The notes under the pieces were generated by a model. That model was not told the origin of the DNA. It saw only the letters and a list, made by a program, of their open reading frames with translations, and did no database searches. Shown here piece after piece: positions 33,590 to 43,856 of a DNA stretch of 64,000 nt. The stretch comes from Rhodospirillales bacterium (GTDB taxonomy: Bacteria > Pseudomonadota > Alphaproteobacteria > BOG-932 > Roseiterribacteraceae): NCBI GenBank assembly GCA_003165335.1, contig PLTD01000127.1, forward strand, positions 1-64,000. Reading direction: 5' to 3'. The translations under genes were made by a program, and so were the position numbers. How positions within the stretch are numbered: position 1 is the first letter of the stretch; every line of letters starts with the position of its first letter.

Positions 33590-34552
33590 ATGGCGATCGG
33601 CAACCTGACGGTGGTGGTCTTCGGCGGCGGCGGCTTTATCGGCCGCCATCTGGTGCGGCGATTGGGCAAGAGCGGCGCAACTGTGCGCGTACCCTCGCGC
33701 CATGTCAGCCGGCTGGGCCATCTTCGCACTGCCGGTGTCGTCGGACAGATCGTGCCTGAGATCGTGGGTTCCCTCGACGATGCCGAGTTGGCGGCAACGA
33801 TCCAGGGCGCCGATGTCGTCATCAATCTGGTCGGCATATTGGCGGAAAATCGCAGCAACAGCTTCGATCGCATTCATGCGGTTTTGCCGGGGCAGATTGC
33901 GGCTGCAGCCGCGGCTGCAGGCGTTAAGCGGCTGATTCATGTATCGGCCTTGGGCGCAGACCCGGCCAGTTCGTCGGCCTATGCGCGGAGCAAGGCCGCG
34001 GGCGAACAGGCGGTCAGGGACGCGTTCCCCCAGGCGACGATTATCCGCCCCTCGATCGTCTTCGGGCCAGAGGACGGGTTCTTCAACCGTTTCGCCGCAA
34101 TGACGATGATCAGCCCCGTTCTGCCGCTGATCGGCGGCGGGCTGACCCGCTTCCAGCCGGTCTATGTCGGTGATGTCGCCGACGGCATCATGGCCGCCAT
34201 TGCCCGACCCGAAGCGCCAGGCAAGCTCTATGAATTCGGCGGACCCATCACCTACAGCTTCAAGGAGTTGATGGAACTTTTGCTGGCCGAAATCGGCGTT
34301 CAGCGCCTGCTGGTCTCCATTCCCTGGGGCATTGCGCGCCTGCAGGCGGCAGTGGCCGAGTTCCTGCCCGGTCCGCCGCTGACCCGCGATCAGGTTGAGC
34401 TATTGAAGAGCGACAATGTTCTCTCGGGCTCGGCGCCGGGTCTGGCGGATATCGCAATCCAACCGACTGCCGTAGAGCTGATCCTGCCGACCTATCTCGA
34501 CCGCTTCCGCAAAGGCGGCCGCACCGGTCAACGCAGCAAAGCCTATCCGTGA
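33590..34552 (+). CDS. NDUFA9-like NAD(P)-binding protein (complex I-associated type)
   Basis: The 320-residue protein has a Rossmann motif VVVFGGGGFIGRHLVRRL and the atypical SDR pattern of the complex I NDUFA9 subunit family: INLVGILAENRSNSF, AGVKRLIHVSALGAD, SAYARSKAAGEQAV, TIIRPSIVFGPEDGFFNRFA and PVYVGDVADGI. Bacterial members are probably NAD(P)H-binding quinone-linked or assembly proteins. The ATG at 33590 is chosen, six bases after AGGTG; an in-frame GTG at 33581 is the alternative. The gene is divergent from mgtA and convergent with the MFS gene. Confidence 0.88.
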   Translation: MAIGNLTVVVFGGGGFIGRHLVRRLGKSGATVRVPSRHVSRLGHLRTAGVVGQIVPEIVGSLDDAELAATIQGADVVINLVGILAENRSNSFDRIHAVLPGQIAAAAAAAGVKRLIHVSALGADPASSSAYARSKAAGEQAVRDAFPQATIIRPSIVFGPEDGFFNRFAAMTMISPVLPLIGGGLTRFQPVYVGDVADGIMAAIARPEAPGKLYEFGGPITYSFKELMELLLAEIGVQRLLVSIPWGIARLQAAVAEFLPGPPLTRDQVELLKSDNVLSGSAPGLADIAIQPTAVELILPTYLDRFRKGGRTGQRSKAYP

Positions 34553-34576
34553 TCCTTTTCGCCGCTTAGTCTCGAC

Positions 34577-35875
34577 TCATGTCTCGGCCGGTTGGCGTCC
34601 CGGCTCGCGCACCTTTGTCAACACGCCTAATCCAGCCAGAAGCAGCACCATAATCGCGCCCAATCCTGCCCGCTGGCTGTGGGTAGTCGCAGTGATCCAG
34701 CCGAAGATCGTCGGACCCACAAAGCTGACTGCACGTCCGGTCAGCGCGTAAAGGCCGAACACCTTGCCGACTTGGCCCTCCGGCGCCAGTCGCACGGCCA
34801 GCGACCGGCTTGAAGCCTGAGCGGGGCCGATAAAGACCCCCAGGGCCAGCGCCAATCCGAAGAATAAAATTTTGTCGTGCGCCAGAACGATTCCCAGGCC
34901 GAAGATGATCAGTCCGGTAATCGACAGCATGATGGTGGTTTTCGAGCCGATCCAGTCGTCCAACCAGGCGAATGCCGCCGCACCCAGTCCGGCGGTGACG
35001 TTTAGGCCGATACCGAAAATCACCAGTTCGTTGAATCCCAGGCCGAAGGTGCCGCCGGCATACAGTCCGCCGACCGCCAGTAAAGTGGTGATCCCGTCGC
35101 GATAGATTGCCTGGGCGACCAGGAACCAGGCCAGCTGCGGAGTCTTGCGTAGGTTCGCGAATGTGTGGCGCAGGTCGATCAGGCCCTGATGGACCGCCGT
35201 CGTCGCCTTAAGCCCGGTCTTGCGGATGTCGGGCACCAGGATGAACAAAGGCCATCCGAACACAGCTGCCCAAACGGCCGCCAACGGGCCGGTTGCACGA
35301 ATATTCGCCGCGTGCCCATGGGGCATAATCGCCATCAGTCCAAGTGCGGCGGCGAGACAGACGATCCCTCCGGCATAGCCGGATGCCCAACCCCATCCTG
35401 AGATTCGTCCCAAACGATGGGTCGGCGCGATGCCGGGCAGCAAGGCGTTATAGAACAAGAGGCCCAGTTCCATGGCGACGATGCCCGCTCCCGATACGAT
35501 CAGCACAGGCAGCGAAAAGAACGGCTCGGGCTTGGCGAACCACAAAAGCCCGGCAGCCAGAATGACGATGCTGAGGCTTATCGCGATGCCGCGCTTGGCA
35601 TGTCCCATCCGGTCGGCGATCGCCCCCATTGGCGGGCTCAGCAGGGCGATAACGATGCCTGCGATCGCGATCATAAAGCTCCATTGCGCGCTGCCGATCG
35701 TCGGGTCGGGGGCAATGGCCTTGGCGAAATAATTGCTGATGATGAAGGTCGACACGATGGTGGGAAAGGGCGAGATAGCCCAATCAAACAGACACCATGC
35801 GGCCGTGACCAGCGCCCGGGGCGCGGCGGAATCGGGGATGGTGCGGGCATCAGCGTCGGCGGTCAATGGCAGCAT
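34577..35875 (-). CDS. MFS transporter of the UMF1 family
   Basis: The 432-residue protein has about 12 membrane segments and the UMF1-type opening: WCLFDWAISPFPTIVSTFIISNYFAKA, then PPMGAIADRMGHAKR (motif A-like) and GWGWASGYAGGIVCL. A central soluble loop lies at about 195-235. It resembles the yeast vacuolar efflux Atg22-like group; bacterial substrates are unknown. It lies in the inner membrane. It is divergent from the OsmC gene with 94 bases between the starts. Confidence 0.88.
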   Translation of the reverse strand: MLPLTADADARTIPDSAAPRALVTAAWCLFDWAISPFPTIVSTFIISNYFAKAIAPDPTIGSAQWSFMIAIAGIVIALLSPPMGAIADRMGHAKRGIAISLSIVILAAGLLWFAKPEPFFSLPVLIVSGAGIVAMELGLLFYNALLPGIAPTHRLGRISGWGWASGYAGGIVCLAAALGLMAIMPHGHAANIRATGPLAAVWAAVFGWPLFILVPDIRKTGLKATTAVHQGLIDLRHTFANLRKTPQLAWFLVAQAIYRDGITTLLAVGGLYAGGTFGLGFNELVIFGIGLNVTAGLGAAAFAWLDDWIGSKTTIMLSITGLIIFGLGIVLAHDKILFFGLALALGVFIGPAQASSRSLAVRLAPEGQVGKVFGLYALTGRAVSFVGPTIFGWITATTHSQRAGLGAIMVLLLAGLGVLTKVREPGRQPAET

Positions 35876-35969
35876 GCCCCCTTATAACTATGTTTGCCGC
35901 TGTCGCCACAGCGCTTTCACGGTTCAGCGCCATACAATAGATTCGCCTTACAGATGGCGGGAGGAATTG

Positions 35970-36422
35970 ATGGAAGCGGATTTGGGAACAGAACAATATT
36001 GGTCAGGGCTCCAGGCGAGTCTGGCGCAAGGGGCCATCCTGGTAACCGACAGCGGCCAGTCTCCGTGGGGGCAGGTCCTTCTTTCGCACGATCAAATTCT
36101 CTTCGCAGACGAACCGGCGGCGCTGCTTGGCCGCAACAGCGGCCCTGCTCCGACGGAGATCGTTCTGATGGCGCTGGGCGCCTGTACCGCCATTACCGTG
36201 CGGATGTATGCAGCACGTAAGGGCTGGACCATCGACCGGATCGCAGTGCGTCTGCGCTATGAGTCGGGCGAACACAAGTCGATCGAACGCATTATCGAAT
36301 TGGACGGACCGCTCGTCGCCGAGCAGCGGGCACGCATTCTGGCGATCGCGGAAAAATGTCCGGTTCATCAGATTTTGACCGGCGGCGTCTCCATCCGCTC
36401 ACAGCTTGCGGCGGCACATTAG
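35970..36422 (+). CDS. OsmC/Ohr-family protein
   Basis: The 150-residue protein has the two reactive cysteines of the family, Cys72 in MALGACTAITVRMYA and Cys130 in AEKCPVHQILTGG. The end with GGVSIRSQL is typical of YhfA-like OsmC proteins. Such proteins reduce peroxides or bind thiol-reactive compounds in the cytoplasm. GGGAGG precedes the ATG at 35970 by a short gap. It is followed 37 bases later by murI on the same strand. Confidence 0.9.
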   Translation: MEADLGTEQYWSGLQASLAQGAILVTDSGQSPWGQVLLSHDQILFADEPAALLGRNSGPAPTEIVLMALGACTAITVRMYAARKGWTIDRIAVRLRYESGEHKSIERIIELDGPLVAEQRARILAIAEKCPVHQILTGGVSIRSQLAAAH

Positions 36423-36459
36423 GTTGATCGATCCGCTTGGCGGAGGCACAGTCCGGCGC

Positions 36460-37293
36460 ATGAGCGATTCGTCCAATCCAAATTCACACAAGCGGCCCCA
36501 CGCCCTGGTCTTCGATTCCGGTGTCGGCGGCCTGTCGGTGATGCGTGAAATCGCGGTGCTGCTGCCGCATCTGCGCTTGACCTATGCTGCCGACAATGCA
36601 GGCTTTCCCTATGGCTTGAAGGCTGAGCGCGAATTGGTTGCGCGCGTCTCTGCGGTTGTGCGGGCGCTGGTCGAATCTACGACACCCGACATAGTGGTTA
36701 TCGCCTGCAACACCGCCAGCACGACGGCACTGGATGCGGTCCGGCAGTTTCTGACCATTCCGGTAATCGGGGTTGTGCCCGCGATAAAGCCCGCTGCCGC
36801 CGCTAGCCGGACCCGAGTCATCGGTCTTTTGGGAACCAGGGCAACGGTTGCTTCGTCCTATACCGGCGCCTTGATCGATGAGTTCGCCGTCGGCTGCACC
36901 GTGCTCACTCACGGGTCGCCGGAGCTGGTCGAAGCGGCCGAGCGCAAGATGCAGGGTCTGCCTGTCGATGCCGCCGAACTGGCTGCCGTCGTGGGGCACT
37001 TGTTCGATCAGCCGGGGGGCGACCGCCTGGATACTGTTGTTCTCGGCTGCACCCATTTCCCGCTGCTTGGCGCGGAGTTGGCCGCAGCTGCCCCGCACCC
37101 TGTTGCCTGGATGGATTCGGGCTCGGCCATCGCCCGCCGGGTATCGACGATACTGGGCCCGATCGACATTCATGCGGCGGACAACGGGATCCCACACCGT
37201 GCGATCTTTACTGCCCGGGTTCCCGCCATCGAACGTATGAGCCTAGGCCTGACCGGCTTTGGCCTAGCCGAAATCGATTTTCTCGAGATTTAG
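36460..37293 (+). CDS. murI: Glutamate racemase
   Basis: The 277-residue protein has all MurI signatures: VFDSGVGGLSVMREI near the start, PYGLK, the first catalytic Cys83 in VIACNTASTTALD, IGVVPAIKPA and the second catalytic Cys197 in LGCTHFPLL. It converts L- to D-glutamate for peptidoglycan. The start at 36460 is best by homology; the GGAGG at 36442-36446 is rather distant. It converges with holA, with a gap of 133 bases that holds nothing obvious. Confidence 0.95.
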   Translation: MSDSSNPNSHKRPHALVFDSGVGGLSVMREIAVLLPHLRLTYAADNAGFPYGLKAERELVARVSAVVRALVESTTPDIVVIACNTASTTALDAVRQFLTIPVIGVVPAIKPAAAASRTRVIGLLGTRATVASSYTGALIDEFAVGCTVLTHGSPELVEAAERKMQGLPVDAAELAAVVGHLFDQPGGDRLDTVVLGCTHFPLLGAELAAAAPHPVAWMDSGSAIARRVSTILGPIDIHAADNGIPHRAIFTARVPAIERMSLGLTGFGLAEIDFLEI

Positions 37294-37426
37294 GCGCCTC
37301 GCCCACATTGATCATTTGCCCGCGACTTAATCCCGAATTTGCTTTGCTCACGCCGACCTATGCCATCGGTACGGCCGCGGCATTCTGGCTGATCCAAAGA
37401 CTGGCCGTCGTCTTGTGACGCGCCGG

Positions 37427-38470
37427 TCAACGTCCGGCTGAACGAGCCTTCGCTCCGGCTGCAGCACGGGCGACGGACAGCAAAGCGTCGGCAGCTAAAA
37501 GCGCATCGTTTGCGCCGGTCCGTTTCGACTGGGCTTCGGCTTCGACCAAGCGGTCGAGCGCGGCCTGAATCCGCGGCAGAGGCCAGCGGTGAGTGTCGCC
37601 GGCAAAGGCATCCTTCATCTTGTAAAATACCGGTGGCTGAAGCAGCGACAAAGCGCGGTCCAGCGACGTTCCGGCATCTATTCGTGCCCGCGTAAGATGA
37701 AGGCGGCGGAAATAATTCTGGGCGACGCGCAGAATCGCGACACCCGCCACGCCCTCTCCCGCAAGCCGCGCCAGACAACGGTCCAGCTCCGGAAAATTCC
37801 CGTCCATCGTCGCGCGCAGCGTATCGTCCATGCCCAGTGTCGCCGTATCGACGACCGCAGCCTCGACATCGGCGATGGAGATGGACCGCGTGTCGCCCAT
37901 ATAGACCAACAGCTTTTCCAGCTCGCCGCGGGCCAGCATGCGGTCGCCCACCAGGCTTGATGCCAAAAGGCGCATAGCGTCGGGGTCGATCGTCTTGCCG
38001 GCCTCGGAAATCTGCGCGCCAAGCGTGCGGGATAATCCAGCCTCGTCTTCTATGTAACATGGCATCGCGGCCGCTGCGGCGGCGCTTTCGGCCAGCTTGC
38101 GAAGGCTGGAGCGCGTCGGCAGGTCGCCAGCCTCTATGACCGTGAGGCTGTCTCCCGACGGGGCTTCCAGCAGTGCTGTCAACGCGCGCGTGACCTTTTC
38201 CGACCCATCGCGGATGCGGATCAGCCGCCGTCCGCCCATCAGCGACATGGAGGACGCCTCGTCTGCCAATAGGGACGGATCCGCCCCCACTGCATCGGCC
38301 GTCAGAACCGCGACTCTGAAGGGATCGTTCAGGTCGGCAACGACGTTGCGTCCCAGCTGTGCCGCACGCTCGCGCACCAAGCCTTCGTCGGCGCCGAAGA
38401 TCACGACGGCCCGCACAGCCGGGTCGGGCCGGGCCAGGAATCGTTCGATTGCCGCGCCCTGAAGTTTCAT
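37427..38470 (-). CDS. holA: DNA polymerase III subunit delta
   Basis: The 347-residue protein has the HolA pattern: AVVIFGADEGLVRERA near the N-terminus, SLMGGRRLIRIRDGSEKV, CYIEDEAGLSRTLG, and the three-helix collar domain at the end (LARLAGEGVAGVAILRVAQNYFRR). It opens the sliding clamp as part of the clamp loader. It is separated from lptE by 31 bases on the same strand, the standard leuS-lptE-holA arrangement. The very C-terminus is Ala/Arg rich. Confidence 0.93.
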   Translation of the reverse strand: MKLQGAAIERFLARPDPAVRAVVIFGADEGLVRERAAQLGRNVVADLNDPFRVAVLTADAVGADPSLLADEASSMSLMGGRRLIRIRDGSEKVTRALTALLEAPSGDSLTVIEAGDLPTRSSLRKLAESAAAAAAMPCYIEDEAGLSRTLGAQISEAGKTIDPDAMRLLASSLVGDRMLARGELEKLLVYMGDTRSISIADVEAAVVDTATLGMDDTLRATMDGNFPELDRCLARLAGEGVAGVAILRVAQNYFRRLHLTRARIDAGTSLDRALSLLQPPVFYKMKDAFAGDTHRWPLPRIQAALDRLVEAEAQSKRTGANDALLAADALLSVARAAAGAKARSAGR

Positions 38471-38501
38471 GCGTTGGGAAAACTCATCCGCAGGTCAATT
38501 C

Positions 38502-39032
38502 CTACGGCGCGGTTTTAAAATACAGCGCCAGATGTTGCGTCATATCCTCGGACAGCTGCTGCAAACCTTGCGCTTCGGCATCCTCCTGACTGAGGACTGA
38601 ACTGAACTGATTAATCAGTATGTTGTAGCCGGTCGAGGTGCGCAGCGTTTCCGTCAACAGGGTCTTTCCGGATTGCTCGTCGACCAGCGAATATTTGACC
38701 GTGATACGTACCTGGCCGCGGGTCGAGGTCGAATTCTGCTGAAGACCCAGATTAACGATCGCTTTGGTGATAGCCACGCTCAGCCGGTAACGATAATCTC
38801 CGGCCGCGCCGTTGGGGTGAAGCGCGTCGATCAGCAGGTTGCGCATCTGCTGGCCGATCCGATCGGGCAGCGGCGGAATCTCGATCGCTGCAAATTGCGA
38901 GATGACCGCCGGGGCATGGTTGGCGCTGTGCGCGCCGTAAAGCGGCGTGAATCCGCAACCCGCCAGAACCGACAGCGCGCCTGCGACGGAGAGTTCGCGC
39001 AGATACCGGCTAAGCGACCTAGACGACGACAT
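38502..39032 (-). CDS. lptE: LPS-assembly lipoprotein LptE
   Basis: The 176-residue protein has a lipoprotein signal ending in LAGC (Cys26), followed by GFTPLYG, the typical LptE start. The mature domain includes [34 protein letters not shown] and the late [13 protein letters not shown]. LptE plugs and stabilises LptD in the outer membrane for LPS insertion. Its start overlaps the leuS end by 14 bases, so the two are coupled. Confidence 0.93.
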   Translation of the reverse strand: MSSSRSLSRYLRELSVAGALSVLAGCGFTPLYGAHSANHAPAVISQFAAIEIPPLPDRIGQQMRNLLIDALHPNGAAGDYRYRLSVAITKAIVNLGLQQNSTSTRGQVRITVKYSLVDEQSGKTLLTETLRTSTGYNILINQFSSVLSQEDAEAQGLQQLSEDMTQHLALYFKTAP

Positions 39033-41622
39033 TGACGATCCGATTTGGCACGACGATCACCTTTCTGGCGGGTTTGCCCGCCATGGCGGCGACGATGCGT
39101 GAATCAGCCAGCGCCGTCGTTTCGGCCGAAGCCGCATCGCAGTCGCGTAGTAGATCGATCGTCGCCTTCAACTTGCCGTTGACCTGAATGGCAATAGTCA
39201 CGGTATTGCTGATTAGTAAGGCCGGATCGGCATTCGGCCAAGGCTCTTGCGCCAGCAGCCGGTCATGACCCAGCACCTGCCACAGTTCCTCGGCCAGATG
39301 CGGCATCATTGGCCCGGCCAAGCGGATCAATATATCAATCGATTCGGTCAGGGCCTCGGCCAAGACTGGCCCGACCGGTCGGCGGCCGTCTTCGACATGC
39401 AGTGCTGCGATCTGATCGCCGATGGCGTTCGACAGGATACGCACCTCTGCGACAGCGCTGTTCAAGGCGAAAGCGTCGATGCTGGCCGACATCCTGTCGA
39501 TTGCGCGATGCGCGACACGGCGAAGTTCCAGTGCCTTATCCGCGCCTGGGCCGTCCTGTCGACTTTCGATCGTCTGATAGTCCTCGATCAGGCGCCACAG
39601 TCGGTTGACATAGCGCCAGGCGCCTTCGACACCGGCCTCCGTCCATTCCATGTCCCGTTCCGGGGGCGTGTCAGACAGCATGAACAGGCGCACCGCGTCG
39701 GCGCCATAGCCGTCGATAATTGCCGCCGGGTCGACCGTGTTGCGCTTGGACTTCGACATTTTCTCGATGCGTCCTGCGGTCAGCACCGCCCCGTCCGCGA
39801 CGCGGATTATCCCGCCGCCCTCGGTGCGCTGAATCTCTGCCGGTGACACCCACTCGCCGTCCGGCGCGCGATAGGTTTCATGCGTAACCATGCCCTGCGT
39901 GAACATGCCGTCGAACGGCTCGGCCAGGTCAAGATAGCCGCATTTGGATAACGCACGGGTGAAAAACCGCGCATAGAGCAGGTGCAGAACTGCATGTTCG
40001 ACGCCGCCGATATATTGATCGACCGGCAGCCAATATTGCACGGCTTCTCGGGTGAAGGGCCTGTCAGTCTCATGCGGCGAGCAGAAGCGCGCAAAATACC
40101 AGGAGCTTTCGAAGAAAGTATCGAACGTGTCTGTCTCGCGCTCAGCCTTTCCCCCGCAGATCGGGCAAGCGACATGCTTCCAGGTCGGGTGATGTGACAG
40201 CGGGTTGCCCGGCTTGTCGAAATCGACATCCAGCGGTAGCGTCACCGGCAGCTGATCCTTAGGCACCGGCACGATACCGCAGGTCGGGCAGTGGATGATC
40301 GGGATCGGGCAGCCCCAATAGCGCTGGCGGCTGACGCCCCAGTCGCGCAGCCGATAAACGGTGGTGCCGTAGCCGCGCCCCAGCGCCTCCAACTCAGAGA
40401 TCGCCCGGCGCTTGCCACCCTCGACGTCAAGCCCGTCCAGGAATTTGGAATGAGCCAATGCGCCCGGTCCCGTATAGGCCTCGTCACCGACCACAAAGCT
40501 GTTCGCATCGGTTCCCGCCGGCACGACGACCGCCGTTACCGGCAGGCCGTATTTGCGGGCGAAATCCAAGTCGCGCTGGTCGTGTGCCGGGCAGCCGAAG
40601 ATGGCGCCCGTGCCATATTCCATCAGCACGAAATTCGCGACATAGACAGGTAATTGCCAGTTCGGGTCGAAAGGGTGGATCGCCTTCAGCCCGGTATCGA
40701 ACCCGCGTTTCTCGGCGGTCTCGATCACCGCCTCGCTGGTGCCAGTCTGGCGGCACTCGGCAATGAATTCAGCCAGCGCGGGATTTCCGGCAGACAGCTC
40801 CGCCGCCAACGGATGGTCGGGGGAAATCGCCAGGAACGAAGCGCCGAACAAAGTGTCAGGCCGTGTCGTATAAACTTCGACATCTTGACTTCTGCCGGCC
40901 AATGGGAAGGTCAGCCGCGCGCCGGACGATTTGCCGATCCAGTTTGCCTGCATCGTGCGGACCTTGTCGGGCCAGCGGTCCAGCGTCTTCAGTGCCTCAA
41001 GCAATTCGTCGGCGAATTCGGTGATTTTCAGGAACCATTGCGACAGCTTGCGACGCTCGACCGGCGCACCCGAACGCCAGCCGCAGCCGTCGATCACCTG
41101 CTCGTTGGCCAAAACGGTGTTCTCCACCGGGTCCCAATTGACCCAGCTTTCCCGGCGATAAGCCAAGCCGTTCGACAGGAAATCCAGGAACATCGCCTGT
41201 TCGTGTTTGTAATATTCGGGCTCGCAGGTCGCGATCTCACGGCTCCAATCGATCGTCAACCCGATCGATTTCAGCTGTGTGCGCATGCCGTCGATATTCT
41301 GGCGGGTCCAGATCGCGGGGTGGACTTTGTTTTGAAAGGCCGCGTTCTCCGCCGGCAGTCCGAATGCATCCCAGCCCATTGGATGCAAGACGTTATAGCC
41401 CTGGGCGCGGCGCACCCGGGCGATAAGATCGCCCATCGTGTAATTCTTGACGTGCCCCATATGGATGCGTCCAGAGGGATAGGGAAACATCTCCAGCACA
41501 TAGGCTTTGCCCCTGCTTTCGGCGTTCAGGGGGCCGGGCTCTTCGGTGGCGCGAAAACTGTCGCGCTCCTCCCAAATCTTTTGCCACTTGGCCTCGGTCT
41601 CACGGAAATTGTAACGCGCCAT
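39019..41622 (-). CDS. leuS: Leucyl-tRNA synthetase
   Basis: The 867-residue protein is a complete class I synthetase. The HIGH motif appears as HMGH (residues 54-57) in [13 protein letters not shown]. The zinc-finger-like [15 protein letters not shown] and the CP1 editing domain follow, with KMSKS at 621-625, then the anticodon-binding and C-terminal domains ([13 protein letters not shown]). It charges tRNA-Leu in the cytoplasm and proofreads misactivated amino acids. The N-terminal [16 protein letters not shown] is standard. It precedes lptE in a conserved operon. Confidence 0.97.
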   Translation of the reverse strand: MARYNFRETEAKWQKIWEERDSFRATEEPGPLNAESRGKAYVLEMFPYPSGRIHMGHVKNYTMGDLIARVRRAQGYNVLHPMGWDAFGLPAENAAFQNKVHPAIWTRQNIDGMRTQLKSIGLTIDWSREIATCEPEYYKHEQAMFLDFLSNGLAYRRESWVNWDPVENTVLANEQVIDGCGWRSGAPVERRKLSQWFLKITEFADELLEALKTLDRWPDKVRTMQANWIGKSSGARLTFPLAGRSQDVEVYTTRPDTLFGASFLAISPDHPLAAELSAGNPALAEFIAECRQTGTSEAVIETAEKRGFDTGLKAIHPFDPNWQLPVYVANFVLMEYGTGAIFGCPAHDQRDLDFARKYGLPVTAVVVPAGTDANSFVVGDEAYTGPGALAHSKFLDGLDVEGGKRRAISELEALGRGYGTTVYRLRDWGVSRQRYWGCPIPIIHCPTCGIVPVPKDQLPVTLPLDVDFDKPGNPLSHHPTWKHVACPICGGKAERETDTFDTFFESSWYFARFCSPHETDRPFTREAVQYWLPVDQYIGGVEHAVLHLLYARFFTRALSKCGYLDLAEPFDGMFTQGMVTHETYRAPDGEWVSPAEIQRTEGGGIIRVADGAVLTAGRIEKMSKSKRNTVDPAAIIDGYGADAVRLFMLSDTPPERDMEWTEAGVEGAWRYVNRLWRLIEDYQTIESRQDGPGADKALELRRVAHRAIDRMSASIDAFALNSAVAEVRILSNAIGDQIAALHVEDGRRPVGPVLAEALTESIDILIRLAGPMMPHLAEELWQVLGHDRLLAQEPWPNADPALLISNTVTIAIQVNGKLKATIDLLRDCDAASAETTALADSRIVAAMAGKPARKVIVVPNRIVNVVV

Positions 41623-41676
41623 CTTAACGTTTTGCCTTGCTCGACGGCTGTATGCCGCCTTTTGTCATACCACGGT

Positions 41677-41895
41677 TCAGGAATGCGTGACCGGCGCCGA
41701 TATGGCCCGCCACGCTTTGCGAAGGTCGAAATCGATCAGCCCCTTGTCGTCGACCAGGCGGCCGTCGCGATACAGACGATCGCGCGCCGTGTCGGGATAT
41801 CCCGCAAGATCGAGCGTCGCCGTTCCGCACCCGGTGAGCGGTCCCGCGATCACCGCGAGCGCCAGACAGGAAAGATGGCTGATTGATCGTCGCAT
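41677..41895 (-). CDS. Small lipoprotein of unknown function
   Basis: The 72-residue protein has a lipoprotein signal MRRSISHLSCLALAV ending in PLTGC (Cys23). The mature part contains LAGYPDTARDRLYRDGRLVDD, which I do not recognise. Alphaproteobacteria often carry a DUF3576 lipoprotein ahead of leuS; this one is much shorter and does not match its motifs as I recall them. The ATG at 41895 is chosen because the signal peptide begins there. It lies 54 bases before leuS on the same strand. Confidence 0.7.
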   Translation of the reverse strand: MRRSISHLSCLALAVIAGPLTGCGTATLDLAGYPDTARDRLYRDGRLVDDKGLIDFDLRKAWRAISAPVTHS

Positions 41896-41995
41896 TTCGC
41901 CCTTGCAGCTAGCAGATGCGCTACGCGACGGCAATTCCGCTTCCATCCTGCGACCGTGCGGCTAAAGTCTCCGCGACACTGAAAAGGTTCAATTC

Positions 41996-42955
41996 ATGCC
42001 GTCATTCACTCTTCGATTCGACCTGCGCGCCTTTCCCGGCGGCGCGCGCCACGACGCCTTGTACGAGGCTGCCGTCGACATGGCCGAATATGCCGACCGG
42101 CACGGCTTTTACGGAGTCACTCTGTCCGAACATCATGGCGTGGCCGACGGATACCTGCCGTCACCCATCGTACTGGCCGGGGCGATGGCCGCACGGACCC
42201 AAAAAATCCGTCTGCAATTCATGGCGATCATTGCGCCGCTGCACGATCCATTACGCCTGGCGGAAGATATCGCCGTGCTGGACAATATCAGCAAAGGCCG
42301 GGTCGATCTGACAGTTGCCGGGGGCTATGTGCCTTTCGAATTCGGCATGTTCGGAAAGGCGATGAAAGATCGCGGTACGCTTACCGAAGAGGCGATTGCG
42401 ACCCTGAAAGCTGCCTGGACGGGCGAGAATTTTGACTATCGCGGCCGACCCGCGCGTGTCACGCCCCGCCCGCTCCAGACGCCGCATCCGCCGATCTGGA
42501 TGGGCGGCTCGGTACCGGCCGCCGCCAAAAGGGCCGGGCGGCTGGCCGACGGCTTCATCACCCACCGCGAAGATTTGTATAAAGTCTTTTTCGACGAGGC
42601 GAAGGCCCACGGCAAGTCACCCTGGCCATTCACCTCCTCCAGCCCCGGCTTCGTCTATGTAGCCGAGGATGTCGAGGCGGCCTGGAAGGTGATCGGCCCA
42701 CACGCGATGCACGAAACCAATTCTTATGGCGAATGGGTGGCCGCGGCCGGAACCGACGGACGCTTCGTCCAGGTCCGATCGATCGATGAAGTCAGGTCGA
42801 CTGGGGCCTATCTGGTGGTGACGCCCGATCAATGTATCGCACTGGCAAAATCTTTCGCCAATTTCACGCTGCATCCGCTGATGGGCGGGCTCGATCCGGA
42901 TTTCGCCTGGGCCGGACTTAAACTGTTCGTCGAAAAGGTGATGGCCCGGCTTTAG
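41996..42955 (+). CDS. LLM-class flavin-dependent oxidoreductase
   Basis: The 319-residue protein has the luciferase-like pattern: YADRHGFYGVTLSEHHG, LAGAMAARTQKIRLQFMAI, DPLRLAEDIAVLDNISKGR, VDLTVAGGYVPFEFGMFG, FDYRGRPARVTPRPLQ and PPIWMGGS. Members are monooxygenases or F420/FMN-dependent reductases; the typical FMN-dependent residues look conserved, but the substrate is unknown. The gene stops 24 bases before a BKACE-family gene, so both may serve one catabolic pathway. It is divergent from the small lipoprotein gene. Confidence 0.88.
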   Translation: MPSFTLRFDLRAFPGGARHDALYEAAVDMAEYADRHGFYGVTLSEHHGVADGYLPSPIVLAGAMAARTQKIRLQFMAIIAPLHDPLRLAEDIAVLDNISKGRVDLTVAGGYVPFEFGMFGKAMKDRGTLTEEAIATLKAAWTGENFDYRGRPARVTPRPLQTPHPPIWMGGSVPAAAKRAGRLADGFITHREDLYKVFFDEAKAHGKSPWPFTSSSPGFVYVAEDVEAAWKVIGPHAMHETNSYGEWVAAAGTDGRFVQVRSIDEVRSTGAYLVVTPDQCIALAKSFANFTLHPLMGGLDPDFAWAGLKLFVEKVMARL

Positions 42956-42979
42956 CGCGATGTGGAGGGGGGGATCATA

Positions 42980-43816
42980 ATGCCGAAAACCTGGCTCGAA
43001 GCCGCTCTCAGCGGACCATGGACCCGCAAGAACCAGCCCCGCATCCCGATCACCGTCGCTGAAATCGTCGCCGACGGCATCGCCGCCGCCAATGAGGGCG
43101 CGGCCATCATCCATGTCCACCCCTACGATGAGGCCACCGGACGTCAGAAAGACGATGCCGATATCTATGCCCGGATCATCGAAGGCATTCGCGCCAAGGT
43201 CGACGTCATCGTCTATCCGACCCTGCCCAGCGACCCGCAACCGGGGTCTGAACTCAGCGGTGTCGGCGCCCACAGGCACGCGCCGGTAGAGGAACTGGCG
43301 CGGCGCGGGCTCATCGAATGGTCGCTGGTCGACCCCGGCTCGGTCAATCTCAGCGGCTATGACGAGATCGCCCAGGACAAGGTCGGCAGCGTCTATCTGA
43401 ACGTCGAATCCGACGCCCGCGCCGGCTTTGCCACAGCCGAACATTACGGTCTGCGGCCTAGCTGCGCGGTGTTCGAACCGGGGTTCATCCGGCTAGGTGC
43501 CGCGCTCGCGGCGCGTTTTCCCAGGGTGAAGACGCCGCTCTACCGCCTCATGTTTTCCGAAGGCTACACCTTCGGCTTCCCGCCCAAGCTCTATGGCCTC
43601 GAAGCCCATTTGGCGACGTTGGCCGATAACGCGCCGCACGCCCCCTGGATGGTGGGCGGGCTGCGCTGCGACATCACGCCTTTGATCGAAGCCGCCGTCA
43701 ACCGCGGCGGCCATGTGCGGGTGGGCCTTGAGGACATGGCCTATGGCTGCGACCGCAGCAACGCCGATTTGGTCGCGGCGGGCGCCAGAGAAATCCTGCG
43801 CGCCGGGGGGCGCTAG
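42980..43816 (+). CDS. BKACE-family (DUF849) beta-keto acid cleavage enzyme
   Basis: The 278-residue protein belongs to the 3-keto-5-aminohexanoate cleavage enzyme family. It has a TIM-barrel pattern with VAEIVADGIAAANEGAAIIHVHPYDE (zinc ligands in HVH) and SVNLSGYDE. HVRVGLEDMAYG near the end carries the substrate-binding residues. BKACE enzymes condense a beta-keto acid with acetyl-CoA to give an acyl-CoA and acetoacetate. GGAGGGGGG lies seven bases before the ATG at 42980. It is about 30 residues shorter than many members, so confidence in the exact subgroup is limited. Confidence 0.88.
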   Translation: MPKTWLEAALSGPWTRKNQPRIPITVAEIVADGIAAANEGAAIIHVHPYDEATGRQKDDADIYARIIEGIRAKVDVIVYPTLPSDPQPGSELSGVGAHRHAPVEELARRGLIEWSLVDPGSVNLSGYDEIAQDKVGSVYLNVESDARAGFATAEHYGLRPSCAVFEPGFIRLGAALAARFPRVKTPLYRLMFSEGYTFGFPPKLYGLEAHLATLADNAPHAPWMVGGLRCDITPLIEAAVNRGGHVRVGLEDMAYGCDRSNADLVAAGAREILRAGGR

Positions 43817-43856
43817 CGACCGCACAGGATATCCGCGCGGCGCTGGCGGCGATCGA

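Noticed and set aside
33466-33590. TTGACA and a nearby TGCGCA dyad as an mgtA control element
   Set aside because: The TTGACA is on the plus strand, facing away from mgtA, and a matching -10 element is not convincing.
40654-41886. 410-codon plus-strand frame inside leuS
   Set aside because: leuS is certain on the minus strand and this frame has no protein-like features.
41677-41895. DUF3576 lipoprotein usually found before leuS
   Set aside because: The protein is far too short and lacks the family motifs I remember.
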